Both the position numbers and the translations under genes were made by a program. The notes under the pieces are model-generated. The model did not search any database. It had not been told where the DNA came from and saw nothing but the letters and a program-made list of their open reading frames with translations. Source: an uncultured Parabacteroides sp. (GTDB lineage Bacteria > Bacteroidota > Bacteroidia > Bacteroidales > Tannerellaceae). Taken from it: a stretch of 64,000 nt of DNA. The stretch lies in contig URZO01000003.1 of the NCBI GenBank assembly GCA_900552465.1, positions 54,275 through 118,274 on the forward strand. Reading direction: 5' to 3'. Shown one piece after another: positions 17,139 to 25,239 of this stretch (the stretch's first letter is position 1; each line of letters starts with the position of its first letter).

Positions 17139-17807
17139 CTATTTCTTGCGGACAGTAATATGGAAGCATCCCTGCTTGCGTTCGTGCTTGATATAGCAGC
17201 GGTCTTCCCGTTTTAAGTCACGCAAAACCATTGCCAAAACCATTTTCAGCCGGTCCTTATCAATGTTCAAGGTATCGCTTTCATCCACTTTCGTATAACG
17301 CACCCACGAAACGTCAAAGGTCGTTCCATAGCGATGGGCAGAATTCTGGGATGAGTTTGTGTTTCTTTTCTTCAGGTTCTTAACATCATCGATCGTACGG
17401 GTGACGCTGGTTACTTTTACTTTATAAATGGAGGCATTCAGATTACGAAGGGAATCCTGAAAATTGCGACCGATATCTTCCAGTAACTTAGCCGCGGAAG
17501 GAATCAGATACGGGATGGAATGCTTCAGCTCCTCCACCTCATAATATTTATTGGTAGTGATTTCCTCCATTTCCTTTTTTACTTTTTCCGCTTCCTCACG
17601 GTTCGATGCCGGTTTGATACCGATACGTTCGGCTTCCGCCAAATGCACGTCGTTCAAATCCTTGAAATCGCGGTTGTAGCTTCCGTTATACCAGATACGT
17701 TTCAACTCTCCGCGCTGCTCCTTCTTACCACAGGACGAACAGATTGCAGCCACCGTAAAAGCAGCCATTATAAACCAAATACTAAGTGTTGTTTTCTTCA
17801 TCATCAT
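17139..17807 (-). CDS. DUF5715 lipoprotein, peptidase M15-like
   Basis: From the ATG at 17807 the product is 222 residues with a hydrophobic N-terminus ending in Cys residues at 23 and 26, so it is probably a lipoprotein. The body is helical, and the C-terminal half contains SAHRYGTTFDVSW, which resembles the His-x6-Asp zinc motif of M15/VanY D-Ala-D-Ala peptidases. A cell-wall carboxypeptidase role is therefore an inference. I discarded the longer frame starting at 17876 because its extra N-terminus lies within or ahead of the promoter; the chosen start follows an AAAAG run. Confidence 0.8.
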   Translation of the reverse strand: MMMKKTTLSIWFIMAAFTVAAICSSCGKKEQRGELKRIWYNGSYNRDFKDLNDVHLAEAERIGIKPASNREEAEKVKKEMEEITTNKYYEVEELKHSIPYLIPSAAKLLEDIGRNFQDSLRNLNASIYKVKVTSVTRTIDDVKNLKKRNTNSSQNSAHRYGTTFDVSWVRYTKVDESDTLNIDKDRLKMVLAMVLRDLKREDRCYIKHERKQGCFHITVRKK

Positions 17808-17821
17808 TCTTTTAGGGTGAA

Positions 17822-17829
17822 CAAAAGTA
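17822..17829 (-). promoter_or_regulatory. -7 promoter box for the DUF5715 gene
   Basis: Minus-strand TACTTTTG lies 14 bases before the ATG at 17807. It is only 42 bases from the opposing promoter of the toxin-antitoxin pair, so the two promoters share upstream DNA. Confidence 0.5.
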
Positions 17830-17871
17830 CATAATCTTTCACGAATAATCTTCCGAGATAGAAAAAATACG

Positions 17872-17879
17872 TACATTTG
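17872..17879 (+). promoter_or_regulatory. -7 promoter box for the first toxin-antitoxin pair
   Basis: TACATTTG lies 32 bases before the ATG at 17912. The ATG at 17891 would leave almost no leader, which favours the later start. Confidence 0.55.
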
Positions 17880-17911
17880 TGAATCTTAATATGAAACTAA
17901 TAGAGTATTGT

Positions 17912-18157
17912 ATGGACACATTAGAATTAAAACTATCGCTTATCGAACAATTGAAAACAATTGACGACAAAAAGCTTTTGACACAGATCAAAAACCTTAT
18001 CTGCATTTCGACCGAAAGAAAGCAAGAAGAGCGCTTACCAGCACAAATGACGTTAGACGAGCTGAAAGAGGTGCTGAAGAAATCGAGAGAAGAGTCGAAA
18101 AAAGGAATGGGAATGACAACAGAAGAACTACGTAAACGACATCCACTATGCGAATAA
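17912..18157 (+). CDS. Putative antitoxin of RelE/ParE-type module
   Basis: The 81-residue product from 17912 starts MDTLELKLSLIEQ, an amphipathic helical start common in Bacteroidales antitoxins of this type, and ends with a charged tail containing a TLDELKEVLKKS helix. It has no classic DNA-binding domain that I can name. Its end overlaps the start of the toxin gene by 10 bases, the usual coupling for type II modules. It probably neutralises the toxin by binding it and may autoregulate the promoter just upstream. Two earlier in-frame ATGs exist at 17879 and 17891. Confidence 0.75.
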   Translation: MDTLELKLSLIEQLKTIDDKKLLTQIKNLICISTERKQEERLPAQMTLDELKEVLKKSREESKKGMGMTTEELRKRHPLCE

Positions 18158-18462
18158 TTATAAAATGGTTGCCACAAGCCATGGCCTTACTTGACAACAT
18201 TTACAACTATTACTATAAAAAGAGCCCGACCGCAGCTATCCGTTTGTACAATAACATATTGGATTCAGCCGAACCTTTACGAACTTTCCCTAATGCCGGT
18301 CCATTCGAACCCCTTCTGGAAGAGTATGAAGACGGTTTTCGCTCCATTGTCGCAGAAAAACATTACAAGCTGATTTATACCGTCAAAGACGAGTTGGTCG
18401 AAATCCATGCCGTATGGGATTGCCGGCAGGAAGGATGGCGCCTGAAGGAAATGTTCAAATAA
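18148..18462 (+). CDS. RelE/ParE-family toxin
   Basis: The 104-residue basic protein shows the compact RelE/ParE pattern: an N-terminal beta strand (IIIKWLPQA), two helices with AIRLYNNI, then the C-terminal strands FRSIVAEKHYKLIYTV and VEIHAVWDCRQ. RelE members cleave mRNA on the ribosome and ParE members poison gyrase; these cannot be distinguished here. It is translationally coupled to the upstream antitoxin gene. The pair is similar in design to that at 60743-61311. Confidence 0.85.
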   Translation: MRIIIKWLPQAMALLDNIYNYYYKKSPTAAIRLYNNILDSAEPLRTFPNAGPFEPLLEEYEDGFRSIVAEKHYKLIYTVKDELVEIHAVWDCRQEGWRLKEMFK

Positions 18463-18520
18463 TCTTCATCGATACGAAACAAAATATCCGGCAATTTATT
18501 CTTAGCATAAAGAATATTGC

Positions 18521-18528
18521 TAATTTTG
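18521..18528 (+). promoter_or_regulatory. -7 promoter box for the phoH-purC-ubiE-aroE cluster
   Basis: TAATTTTG lies 57 bases before the phoH ATG at 18586. It is the only good candidate before a run of five same-strand genes. Confidence 0.5.
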
Positions 18529-18585
18529 TCTGCCTGAATGGATGTGAAAAGAATTCGCGGAAGAGGCAGAACTAAAATAGATTGA

Positions 18586-19611
18586 ATGATTGAACGAATT
18601 TATATTCTTGAGAGCGTAGACCCGGTGATATTCTACGGCGTCAACAATGTCAATATGCAGTTAATAAAGACATTGTTTCCCAAACTGCGTATCGTAGCGA
18701 GGGGAAATGTGATGAAAGTGATCGGTGACGAAGACGAGTCGGAACTCTTTCTCAAGAAAATCCGCGAAGTAGAGAAATACTGCGAAGAATTCAACTCGCT
18801 GAGCGAAGATGTCATCATGGACATCATCAAAGGGAAAACCCCGGTGGTCACCAAGCAGGAAAACCTGATTATCCACGGGATGAACGGAAAGCCGATCGTC
18901 GCCCGCACGGAGAACCAACAACGCCTTGTCAAGGCATTCGAGGAAAACGACCTCGTCTTTGCAACAGGCCCTGCCGGGACAGGCAAAACATTTGTCGCCA
19001 TTGCCCTCGCCGTAAAAGCATTAAAGAATAAAGAAATCCGCAAAATCATCCTGAGCCGTCCGGCAGTCGAAGCCGGCGAGAAGTTGGGATTCCTTCCCGG
19101 CGAGATGAAAGACAAGCTCGATCCGTATCTCCAACCCCTGTACGACGCCCTGCAGGATATGATTCCGGCAGCCAAGCTGAAAGAATACATGGAGAACAAC
19201 GTGATCCAGATCGCCCCGCTCGCCTTTATGCGCGGACGTACGTTGAACGACGCCGTCATCATCCTCGACGAAGCCCAGAACACGACGACACACCAGATCA
19301 AGATGTTCCTGACGCGCCTCGGCATGAACGCCAAGATGATCATCACCGGCGACGTGACCCAGATCGACCTTCCCCCAACGGCAACCTCCGGGCTGGTGCA
19401 AGCCATGCAGATACTGAAAGGCGTCAAAGGAATCGGCAAGATCGAGTTCGACAAGAAAGACATCGTCCGCCATAAACTCGTCCAGCGCATCGTCGAAGCC
19501 TACGATAAATTCGACAGCAAACGCAGCAGTAGGGGCGGTTCGCGAACAGCCCCCGCCGACAATCAAAAGGAAATAACGAACAATATTAATAACAGTCAGG
19601 ACGCCAAATAA
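18586..19611 (+). CDS. phoH: PhoH family protein (ATPase)
   Basis: The 341-residue cytoplasmic protein has a small N-terminal KH-like region, a Walker A motif GPAGTGKT at residues 128-135 and a Walker B LDEAQ with Asp228. These are the features of the PhoH/YbeZ ATPase family, linked to RNA metabolism and ribosome maturation together with YbeY. It is about the usual length, with a Ser/Arg/Gly- and Asn-rich low-complexity tail after residue 310. It is the first gene of a rightward cluster; purC starts 16 bases after its stop. Confidence 0.93.
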   Translation: MIERIYILESVDPVIFYGVNNVNMQLIKTLFPKLRIVARGNVMKVIGDEDESELFLKKIREVEKYCEEFNSLSEDVIMDIIKGKTPVVTKQENLIIHGMNGKPIVARTENQQRLVKAFEENDLVFATGPAGTGKTFVAIALAVKALKNKEIRKIILSRPAVEAGEKLGFLPGEMKDKLDPYLQPLYDALQDMIPAAKLKEYMENNVIQIAPLAFMRGRTLNDAVIILDEAQNTTTHQIKMFLTRLGMNAKMIITGDVTQIDLPPTATSGLVQAMQILKGVKGIGKIEFDKKDIVRHKLVQRIVEAYDKFDSKRSSRGGSRTAPADNQKEITNNINNSQDAK

Positions 19612-19627
19612 GCGCCCCATAAAAACA

Positions 19628-20581
19628 ATGGTTATGAAGAAGGCATTGACAAAAACAGACTTCAATTTCCCCGGACAGAAGAGTGTCTATCACGGTAAAG
19701 TCCGCGACGTGTACAACATCAACGACGAAGTGTTGGTAATGGTTGCAACAGACCGTATCTCCGCATTCGACGTCGTACTGCCGGAAGGCATCCCCTACAA
19801 AGGCCAGATGCTGAACCAGATCGCAGCCAAATTCCTGGATGCGACTACAGACATTTGCCCGAACTGGAAAATGGCGACTCCGGACCCGATGGTGACCGTC
19901 GGTGTGATGTGCCAGGGATTCCCTGTTGAAATGATCGTACGCGGTTACCTCTGCGGAAGTGCATGGCGTGCTTACAAGAGCGGCGTACGCGAAATCTGCG
20001 GCATAAAACTGCCGGAAGGTATGCGTGAAAACGAACGTTTCCCCGAACCGATCGTAACCCCGACAACAAAAGCCGAAATCGGCGAACACGATGCCGACAT
20101 CTCCAAAGAAGAAATCCTGGCACAAGGCCTGGCAACTCCCGAAGAATACGAACTGTTGGAAAAATACACGCTCGCCCTCTTCAAACGCGGCACGGAGATC
20201 GCTGCCGAACGCGGCCTGATCCTGGTCGACACGAAATATGAATTCGGCAAACACGACGGCAAGATCTACCTGATGGACGAAATCCACACGCCGGACTCTT
20301 CCCGTTATTTCTACAGCGAAGGCTACGAAGAACGCTTTGCCAAAGGCGAACCCCAGAAACAGCTCTCCAAAGAGTTCGTCCGCGAATGGTTGATGGAAAA
20401 CGGCTTCCAGGGCAAGGCGGGACAGAAAGTGCCTGAAATGACTCCGGCTATCGTCGAAGGCATCAGCGACCGTTACATCGAGCTGTTCGAACACATCACC
20501 GGTGAAAAGTTCGTAAAGGGCGACACAGACAACCTGTTGTCGCGCATCGAAAAGAACGTGACCGAATATCTCAACAAATAA
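19628..20581 (+). CDS. purC: Phosphoribosylaminoimidazole-succinocarboxamide synthase (SAICAR synthase)
   Basis: The 317-residue enzyme joins CAIR and aspartate using ATP in purine synthesis. It shows the SAICAR synthetase signatures GKVRDVY near residue 22, DRISAFDVVLPEG around 39-51, and LVDTKYEFG plus MDEIHTPDSSR later. The length fits the longer eukaryote-like/Bacteroidetes form rather than the 237-residue E. coli form. An in-frame ATG two codons downstream (19634) may be the true start. ubiE follows after 13 bases, so it is probably co-transcribed with phoH. Confidence 0.95.
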   Translation: MVMKKALTKTDFNFPGQKSVYHGKVRDVYNINDEVLVMVATDRISAFDVVLPEGIPYKGQMLNQIAAKFLDATTDICPNWKMATPDPMVTVGVMCQGFPVEMIVRGYLCGSAWRAYKSGVREICGIKLPEGMRENERFPEPIVTPTTKAEIGEHDADISKEEILAQGLATPEEYELLEKYTLALFKRGTEIAAERGLILVDTKYEFGKHDGKIYLMDEIHTPDSSRYFYSEGYEERFAKGEPQKQLSKEFVREWLMENGFQGKAGQKVPEMTPAIVEGISDRYIELFEHITGEKFVKGDTDNLLSRIEKNVTEYLNK

Positions 20582-20594
20582 GAAAGATACAGAT

Positions 20595-21335
20595 ATGGCA
20601 AAGTACGGTTCAGAACAGATTCTACCCTACAACAACGAGGAGCACAAGGCGACGCAGGTCAGGCGTATGTTTGACTCCATCGCCGGCACGTACGATCGGC
20701 TGAACCATACGCTCTCGCTCGGTATCGACAAAATATGGCGCAGGAAAGGGATTGCTTTCCTGCGCCCTTTCTCACCCGCTTCGATACTCGACATTGCCAC
20801 CGGGACGGGCGATCTGGCCATCTCCATGTACCGCCAACTGAAAGCGGACCGCATCGTCGGGGCCGACATCTCGGAAGGCATGATGGAAGTCGGACGTCGC
20901 AAGGTCGCCGAGGCCGGGCTGTCGGAACACATCACGTTCGAATACCAGGACTGTACGGCGCTGACCTATCCCGAAGGTTCGTTCGACGCCGTCACCGCCG
21001 CCTTCGGAGTCCGTAACTTCGAAGACATAGAACAGGGAATAGCCGAAATGTACCGCGTACTGAAACCGGGCGGCCACCTGATGATCCTCGAGCTGTCATC
21101 ACCGGAACATTTCCCGATGAAACAGCTCTACTCCATTTACTCGAAAATCGTTATCCCAAACATCGGCCGGTTACTCTCGAAAGAGCATACGGCCTACAGC
21201 TACCTGCCGGCCTCCATCAAAGTCGTTCCGCAAGGAAAGGTAATGACCGATCTGCTCAGCCGCGTAGGTTTCAGCCAGGCGCGATCCAGGACTTTTACCT
21301 TCGGAATCTGTTCGTTATATACTGCCTGCAAATAA
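20595..21335 (+). CDS. ubiE: Demethylmenaquinone methyltransferase
   Basis: The 246-residue class I SAM methyltransferase has the UbiE pattern VRRMFDSIAGTYDRLNH near residue 22, the SAM site DIATGTGDLA, and AFGVRNFED around residue 137. It methylates demethylmenaquinone to menaquinone, the respiratory quinone of anaerobic Bacteroidales; also called menG. It acts on a membrane lipid from the cytoplasmic side. It is positioned between purC and aroE with short gaps of 13 and 26 bases, consistent with one transcript. Confidence 0.94.
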   Translation: MAKYGSEQILPYNNEEHKATQVRRMFDSIAGTYDRLNHTLSLGIDKIWRRKGIAFLRPFSPASILDIATGTGDLAISMYRQLKADRIVGADISEGMMEVGRRKVAEAGLSEHITFEYQDCTALTYPEGSFDAVTAAFGVRNFEDIEQGIAEMYRVLKPGGHLMILELSSPEHFPMKQLYSIYSKIVIPNIGRLLSKEHTAYSYLPASIKVVPQGKVMTDLLSRVGFSQARSRTFTFGICSLYTACK

Positions 21336-21361
21336 TATTTAATCATCTTAATTTACTGGTC

Positions 21362-22102
21362 ATGCAAAAATATGGTTTAATAGGATACCCCCTCGGACAC
21401 TCTTTTTCCAAGAACTACTTCAACCAGAAGTTCGAATCCGAGAAAATTGATGCAACTTATCTGAACTTCGAGATCCCGAACATCAAAGATCTGAAGACTG
21501 TATTGAAAGACAACCCCGAACTCTGCGGCCTGAACGTCACCATCCCCTACAAGGAGCAAGTCATCCCCTACCTGGATGAGCTGGACGAAGACGCCCGCCT
21601 GATCGGAGCCGTCAATGTGATCAAATTCACCAAAGGCCTTTTCGGCAAAAAGCTGAAAGGCTACAATTCCGATATCATCGGTTTCAAGCGTTCCATCGAA
21701 CCACTGCTCGACGAAACCCACCGCAAGGCGCTCATCCTCGGAACCGGCGGCGCCTCGAAAGCCGTCTTCCAGGGACTGAAACAACTGGGCGTAGGTGCAA
21801 CGTTAGTTTCCCGCAAGCCGAAAGAGTTCTGCATCACCTACGAGGAGATCACCCCCAAGACGATGGAACAATACACCGTCATCGTCAACACGACACCGCT
21901 CGGCATGTTCCCTAACATCAACGCATGTCCGGACATTCCCTACGACCTGCTGACTCCGAAGCATCTGCTGTACGACCTTCTGTACAACCCGGATGAAACC
22001 CTTTTCATGAAGAAAGGAAAAGAAAAAGGCGCGGTCGTGAAGAACGGGTTAGAGATGTTGCTGTTGCAAGCGTTCGCAGCCTGGGAGATCTGGCAGAAAT
22101 AA
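21362..22102 (+). CDS. aroE: Shikimate dehydrogenase
   Basis: The 246-residue enzyme reduces 3-dehydroshikimate with NADPH in aromatic amino acid synthesis. Visible motifs are the N-terminal substrate site GYPLGHSFSKNYFN (Ser residues at 14 and 16), LNVTIPYKE with the catalytic Lys near 66, the Asp in GYNSDIIGF, and the nucleotide loop GTGGASKAV. The length is somewhat short compared with the 270-280 residues of E. coli AroE but usual for Bacteroidales. The AraC-type gene begins 7 bases after its stop. Confidence 0.94.
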   Translation: MQKYGLIGYPLGHSFSKNYFNQKFESEKIDATYLNFEIPNIKDLKTVLKDNPELCGLNVTIPYKEQVIPYLDELDEDARLIGAVNVIKFTKGLFGKKLKGYNSDIIGFKRSIEPLLDETHRKALILGTGGASKAVFQGLKQLGVGATLVSRKPKEFCITYEEITPKTMEQYTVIVNTTPLGMFPNINACPDIPYDLLTPKHLLYDLLYNPDETLFMKKGKEKGAVVKNGLEMLLLQAFAAWEIWQK

Positions 22103-22109
22103 AGACGGC

Positions 22110-23780
22110 ATGGAGAAAACAACCGCGTTATATCTCTTAATCTGGATTGTTTCCCTCCTTCCGACAGGGAAAGCGGAAGCCTCACAGGGGCGTGAGCAAT
22201 TCACGGCCCTGATGAGATTAGCGATGTCCACGAACCAATTAGCTGATTGGGATACGCTGGTCAACTATGCGACACTCCGTTGCGACACCCCGCAAATCAG
22301 CCTGGCCAGACTCAACCGCCTGCTGTGCCTGTCGAACAATTATCCGGCAGACTCGGTCATCGCCCAAGGCCCCTCCACCCTGTCGTTCCTGCTACAAGCA
22401 AAGCAATACAATTTATATTTCAATGCCTACAACACCTATATCAACGGCTTTTTCTCAAACCGGCAGTACAAGGAAGCCCAACAGCAGGCAAGCAATATGT
22501 TCGAGATAGCCCAACGCATCGACCAGCCGGCCGGCATGGCAATGTCCCTGATGGTACAAGGCAGCATGTTCTACAAACTGAACCTTTATGACAAAGCCCT
22601 CACTGCGATCGAAGAAGGCCTCCGCCTCTGCCCTACTTACAAAGAAAGAAACAACCAGACGATGTTCGTCTACGGTTACCTCTGTACATGGGGCTTTATG
22701 ACCGCAGAAAAGATCGGCAAGACGGATATCATGGAGAAATATGCAACGCTCTTCAACGAACTTGTCGACTGGCGGGAAGCGAACGATATAAAAGATCCGA
22801 CAGGCCACTACCCCGTGACGGCCCGCTCCCTGCGCGCCAATGTCCTCCTGAAAGAAGGCAAAACGGACGAAGCCGACGCCCTCCTGAAAGAAGCGGAACG
22901 TTTCATCCGCCCGCAAATCCCGGCGAACGCCTATGAACACTTCTACGGGACACGCACCAAACTGTATCACGCCAGAGGAGAATATACAAAAGCTCTTGCC
23001 GACATCGACCTTCTGATCGAAGCACACAAGGAGTTCCCCTCCTTTTACCTGGACGACCTCCTGAGAAAAGCCGAACTGCTCTCACTTGCCGGACAACCCC
23101 AGAAAGGCGTCGCCCTCTATCACGAATATATACAGGCGAAAGACTCCGTCAACCGCGTCGAGATAGCTACACGGCTGGATGAACTGCAAACGCTCTACGA
23201 AGTGAACCGCCTCCGCCTCGAACAACACAACTCGCGCCTGTGGCTGCTCACGACTACCGGAGGATGCTTCCTCCTCCTCTGCCTGCTGACCGGTTACATA
23301 CTCTACTCGCACCGCCTGCGGACCAAGAACCGGACTCTTTACCAACGCATCCGCCAGCAGGAACACCGCGACGACCTGATGGTCGAAACCATCCGCCAGC
23401 TACCCGAACAAGACCTGTCCGCCGAAATGCAGCTCTTCATGAAGCTGAACGAACTGCTCGAAAAAGAAAAGATCTACACCAACCCTTCCCTCACCCGCGA
23501 AGAGCTGGCCCGCCGCCTCGGTACCAACCATACCTATCTGATGGAAGCCGTACGCGCCTGCACCGAAAACCTCTCTATCCGCGAATACCTCAACCAGATC
23601 CGCCTCCGGTGTGCCAGCCAGTTGCTCACCTGCATACCCCGCCTGCCCGTCGACCACATCTGGCAAGACTCAGGTTTCGCCTCACGCTCGGTCTTCTATG
23701 AAGCGTTCCGTTCCAAATACGGCATGTCGCCCAGCGAATACAGAAACCTCAGCAAAGAAGAACAAAAAAGACACGCCTGA
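22110..23780 (+). CDS. Membrane-anchored TPR protein with AraC-type DNA-binding domain
   Basis: The 556-residue protein has an N-terminal signal-like segment (residues 1-25), a long helical TPR-like region (about 60-360), one membrane segment near 377-400, a short coiled coil, and a C-terminal AraC-type double helix-turn-helix (about 440-550) with LTREELARRLGTNHTYL and SGFASRSVFYEAFRSKYGMSPSEYR. It looks like a one-piece sensor-regulator: periplasmic TPR part, cytoplasmic DNA-binding part. The architecture is common in Bacteroidetes; the target genes are unknown. It directly follows aroE by 7 bases, so it is probably at the end of that transcript. Confidence 0.88.
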   Translation: MEKTTALYLLIWIVSLLPTGKAEASQGREQFTALMRLAMSTNQLADWDTLVNYATLRCDTPQISLARLNRLLCLSNNYPADSVIAQGPSTLSFLLQAKQYNLYFNAYNTYINGFFSNRQYKEAQQQASNMFEIAQRIDQPAGMAMSLMVQGSMFYKLNLYDKALTAIEEGLRLCPTYKERNNQTMFVYGYLCTWGFMTAEKIGKTDIMEKYATLFNELVDWREANDIKDPTGHYPVTARSLRANVLLKEGKTDEADALLKEAERFIRPQIPANAYEHFYGTRTKLYHARGEYTKALADIDLLIEAHKEFPSFYLDDLLRKAELLSLAGQPQKGVALYHEYIQAKDSVNRVEIATRLDELQTLYEVNRLRLEQHNSRLWLLTTTGGCFLLLCLLTGYILYSHRLRTKNRTLYQRIRQQEHRDDLMVETIRQLPEQDLSAEMQLFMKLNELLEKEKIYTNPSLTREELARRLGTNHTYLMEAVRACTENLSIREYLNQIRLRCASQLLTCIPRLPVDHIWQDSGFASRSVFYEAFRSKYGMSPSEYRNLSKEEQKRHA

Positions 23781-23941
23781 TCCCCGCAAAAAACCATTTT
23801 TCCCAAAATTTGCGCCATCCGGACACACTTTTGCGCCATTCGGACAGCTTTACCTGTGCAAATGCATACATTGCATTCAAATTTTAGTGGTATTTCTATC
23901 ACCCGGTAAAAGAAGTCTTTAACAAATACATTATATAGATT

Positions 23942-24406
23942 ATGAATACGACAACAGGTACACCTTCCGCAACAACTCCTTCCGTAATACAACGGATGGC
24001 GAGAATCATTGTCACCCTTTCTCCGGGAGAAGGAATAGACCAGCAAGAAATGCAGCAAGCCGTTGTCCGGATTTTCGGCTATTCGCAAGGGTTTCTGAAC
24101 AACCGGACAAACACTCTTCAAGGTTGGGATAACAAATGGATTAACGTAGGTAAAAACAACCTCGGTTTGCATACCCTGCTCATCATTCCGCAGGACATGA
24201 CAGGACGCGACTTCATCCACATTGCCACCCCCCGCCGGCGTCTTTGTTTTACCCCCTCCCCCCAGCAAGCCCAATTGAAGGAAGGTCATACATACCACTA
24301 CTCGATAAAAGTACAAAAGGAAAAACTCGAAGTGATGTGGGTAATCACAAAGGACGGTTTCGGCACACAGTTTTCACAGCCCGTCGTTCCACGCGAAGCC
24401 TGGTAA
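23942..24406 (+). CDS. Small fimbrillin-like orphan protein
   Basis: The 154-residue protein has no signal peptide or lipobox. Its C-terminal half (HTLLIIPQDM, FIHIATPRRRLCFTP, LKEGHTYHYSIKVQKEKLEVMWVI) resembles the last beta-strands of Bacteroidales fimbrillin/Mfa-like proteins, where a PGK-type 'K/E-G-x-x-Y-x-Y-x-I-x-V' motif precedes the final strand. The N-terminal part does not look like a fimbrillin. It could be a degenerate fragment of a larger fimbrillin gene or a shortened independent protein. The start is uncertain. It stands alone and converges with the phosphopantetheinyl transferase gene; a 22-bp dyad array lies between. Confidence 0.6.
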   Translation: MNTTTGTPSATTPSVIQRMARIIVTLSPGEGIDQQEMQQAVVRIFGYSQGFLNNRTNTLQGWDNKWINVGKNNLGLHTLLIIPQDMTGRDFIHIATPRRRLCFTPSPQQAQLKEGHTYHYSIKVQKEKLEVMWVITKDGFGTQFSQPVVPREAW

Positions 24407-24475
24407 AACCTTATCCCGGATCATCTGTCGTACAATCAGCATGAAGCCTCTTTTCATGAAGAAATAAAATCATTT

Positions 24476-24597
24476 TGCCAATGATTTGCCATTAGGTTGG
24501 CAAAGTTTTGCCACCTCTATGGCAGAGTCGTGCCATCCCTATGGCAAAGTCTTGCCACCCTAATGGCAAAGCCTTGCCAATAAGATGGCAAAATTAG
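24476..24597. repeat. Tandem 22-bp dyad array (TGGCAA/TTGCCA arms), four full units plus partials
   Basis: Units starting at 24498, 24520, 24542 and 24564 are each 22 bp: TGGCAA-(4)-TTGCCA followed by 6 variable bases such as cctcta or taaga. A half unit precedes and a partial unit starts at 24586. The array lies between two converging genes and fills most of the 215-base gap. Confidence 0.85.
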
Positions 24598-24621
24598 TTG
24601 CTCGGAGGATTAAAAAAACTC

Positions 24622-25239
24622 TTAGCTATAAGTTAAAACGAAATCCGAAGTGATAAGATAATTCAATGTATAAGAGGCGCCAGCTTCCGTCCGCGTCTCC
24701 TGCACCCCGAAACTTCCTTCCTCCGCATACGGAAACGGCCGCACATGCAGATGCTTTAGGAAATCGACCTCCTCCTCGCCGATCATCTTGAACAGCGTCT
24801 CTTTGGCGCACCAATGGAGCAAGAGGTGTTCCGCCTCGTGCTCGCGATCAATACCCGCTTCTTCTTCCGGATTCATAAAACGGCGGCGGATCTTCAACAC
24901 CCGGTCGGAACGGTATTCGATGTCGATACCGGCGGCGGGATGATCCTGAATGAGGACGGCGGCGTATCCCTTCGTATGGGAAATACTTATGTATAAAGGA
25001 AAGTCCGGCAGGTAAGGCGCACCGTTCGGACGGTAGGCAATCCGGACCGGACAGCCGAGAAGCGTCTGGAGAAGCACACGGCTGGCAAGCCATTCCCGGC
25101 GGCGGTGCTCGGCATGGATTTCTTCCAGTTGCGACAGATACTCCTCCCCATTCTCCAAAAGGGAAAAGAGCGTGTCCGAAGACTCTTCAATCTTCCAGAC
25201 TCCCCGGAGCGGGGCGGTATGTTTCAGGAGAAGCGGCAT
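24622..25239 (-). CDS. 4'-phosphopantetheinyl transferase superfamily protein
   Basis: The 205-residue protein has the Sfp/AcpT-type signature: GIDIEYRSDRVLKI with metal-binding Asp and Glu near residue 101, and HWCAKETLFKM (WxxKE motif) near 142-152. It transfers the phosphopantetheine arm of CoA to a carrier protein in the cytoplasm. Which carrier it serves (fatty acid ACP or another) is not shown by the context. Its ATG follows the gldD stop directly (TAGATG), so it is the last gene of the mutY-ssb-gldE-gldD run, probably co-transcribed. Confidence 0.88.
   Translation of the reverse strand: MPLLLKHTAPLRGVWKIEESSDTLFSLLENGEEYLSQLEEIHAEHRRREWLASRVLLQTLLGCPVRIAYRPNGAPYLPDFPLYISISHTKGYAAVLIQDHPAAGIDIEYRSDRVLKIRRRFMNPEEEAGIDREHEAEHLLLHWCAKETLFKMIGEEEVDFLKHLHVRPFPYAEEGSFGVQETRTEAGASYTLNYLITSDFVLTYS

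Noticed and set aside
18633..19490. Leftward open frames opposite phoH and purC
   Set aside because: They are shadows in GC-rich codons; phoH and purC have intact motifs on the other strand.
23811..23850. Two near-copies of TGCGCCATCCGGACA-like sequence after the AraC-type gene
   Set aside because: The step is 21 bases, only two copies exist and no dyad with the 6-4-6 geometry forms, so I did not add it to the 22-bp family.
24476..24597. CRISPR array
   Set aside because: Spacing is only 6 bases between 16-bp dyads, spacers are far too short, and no cas gene is present in the window.
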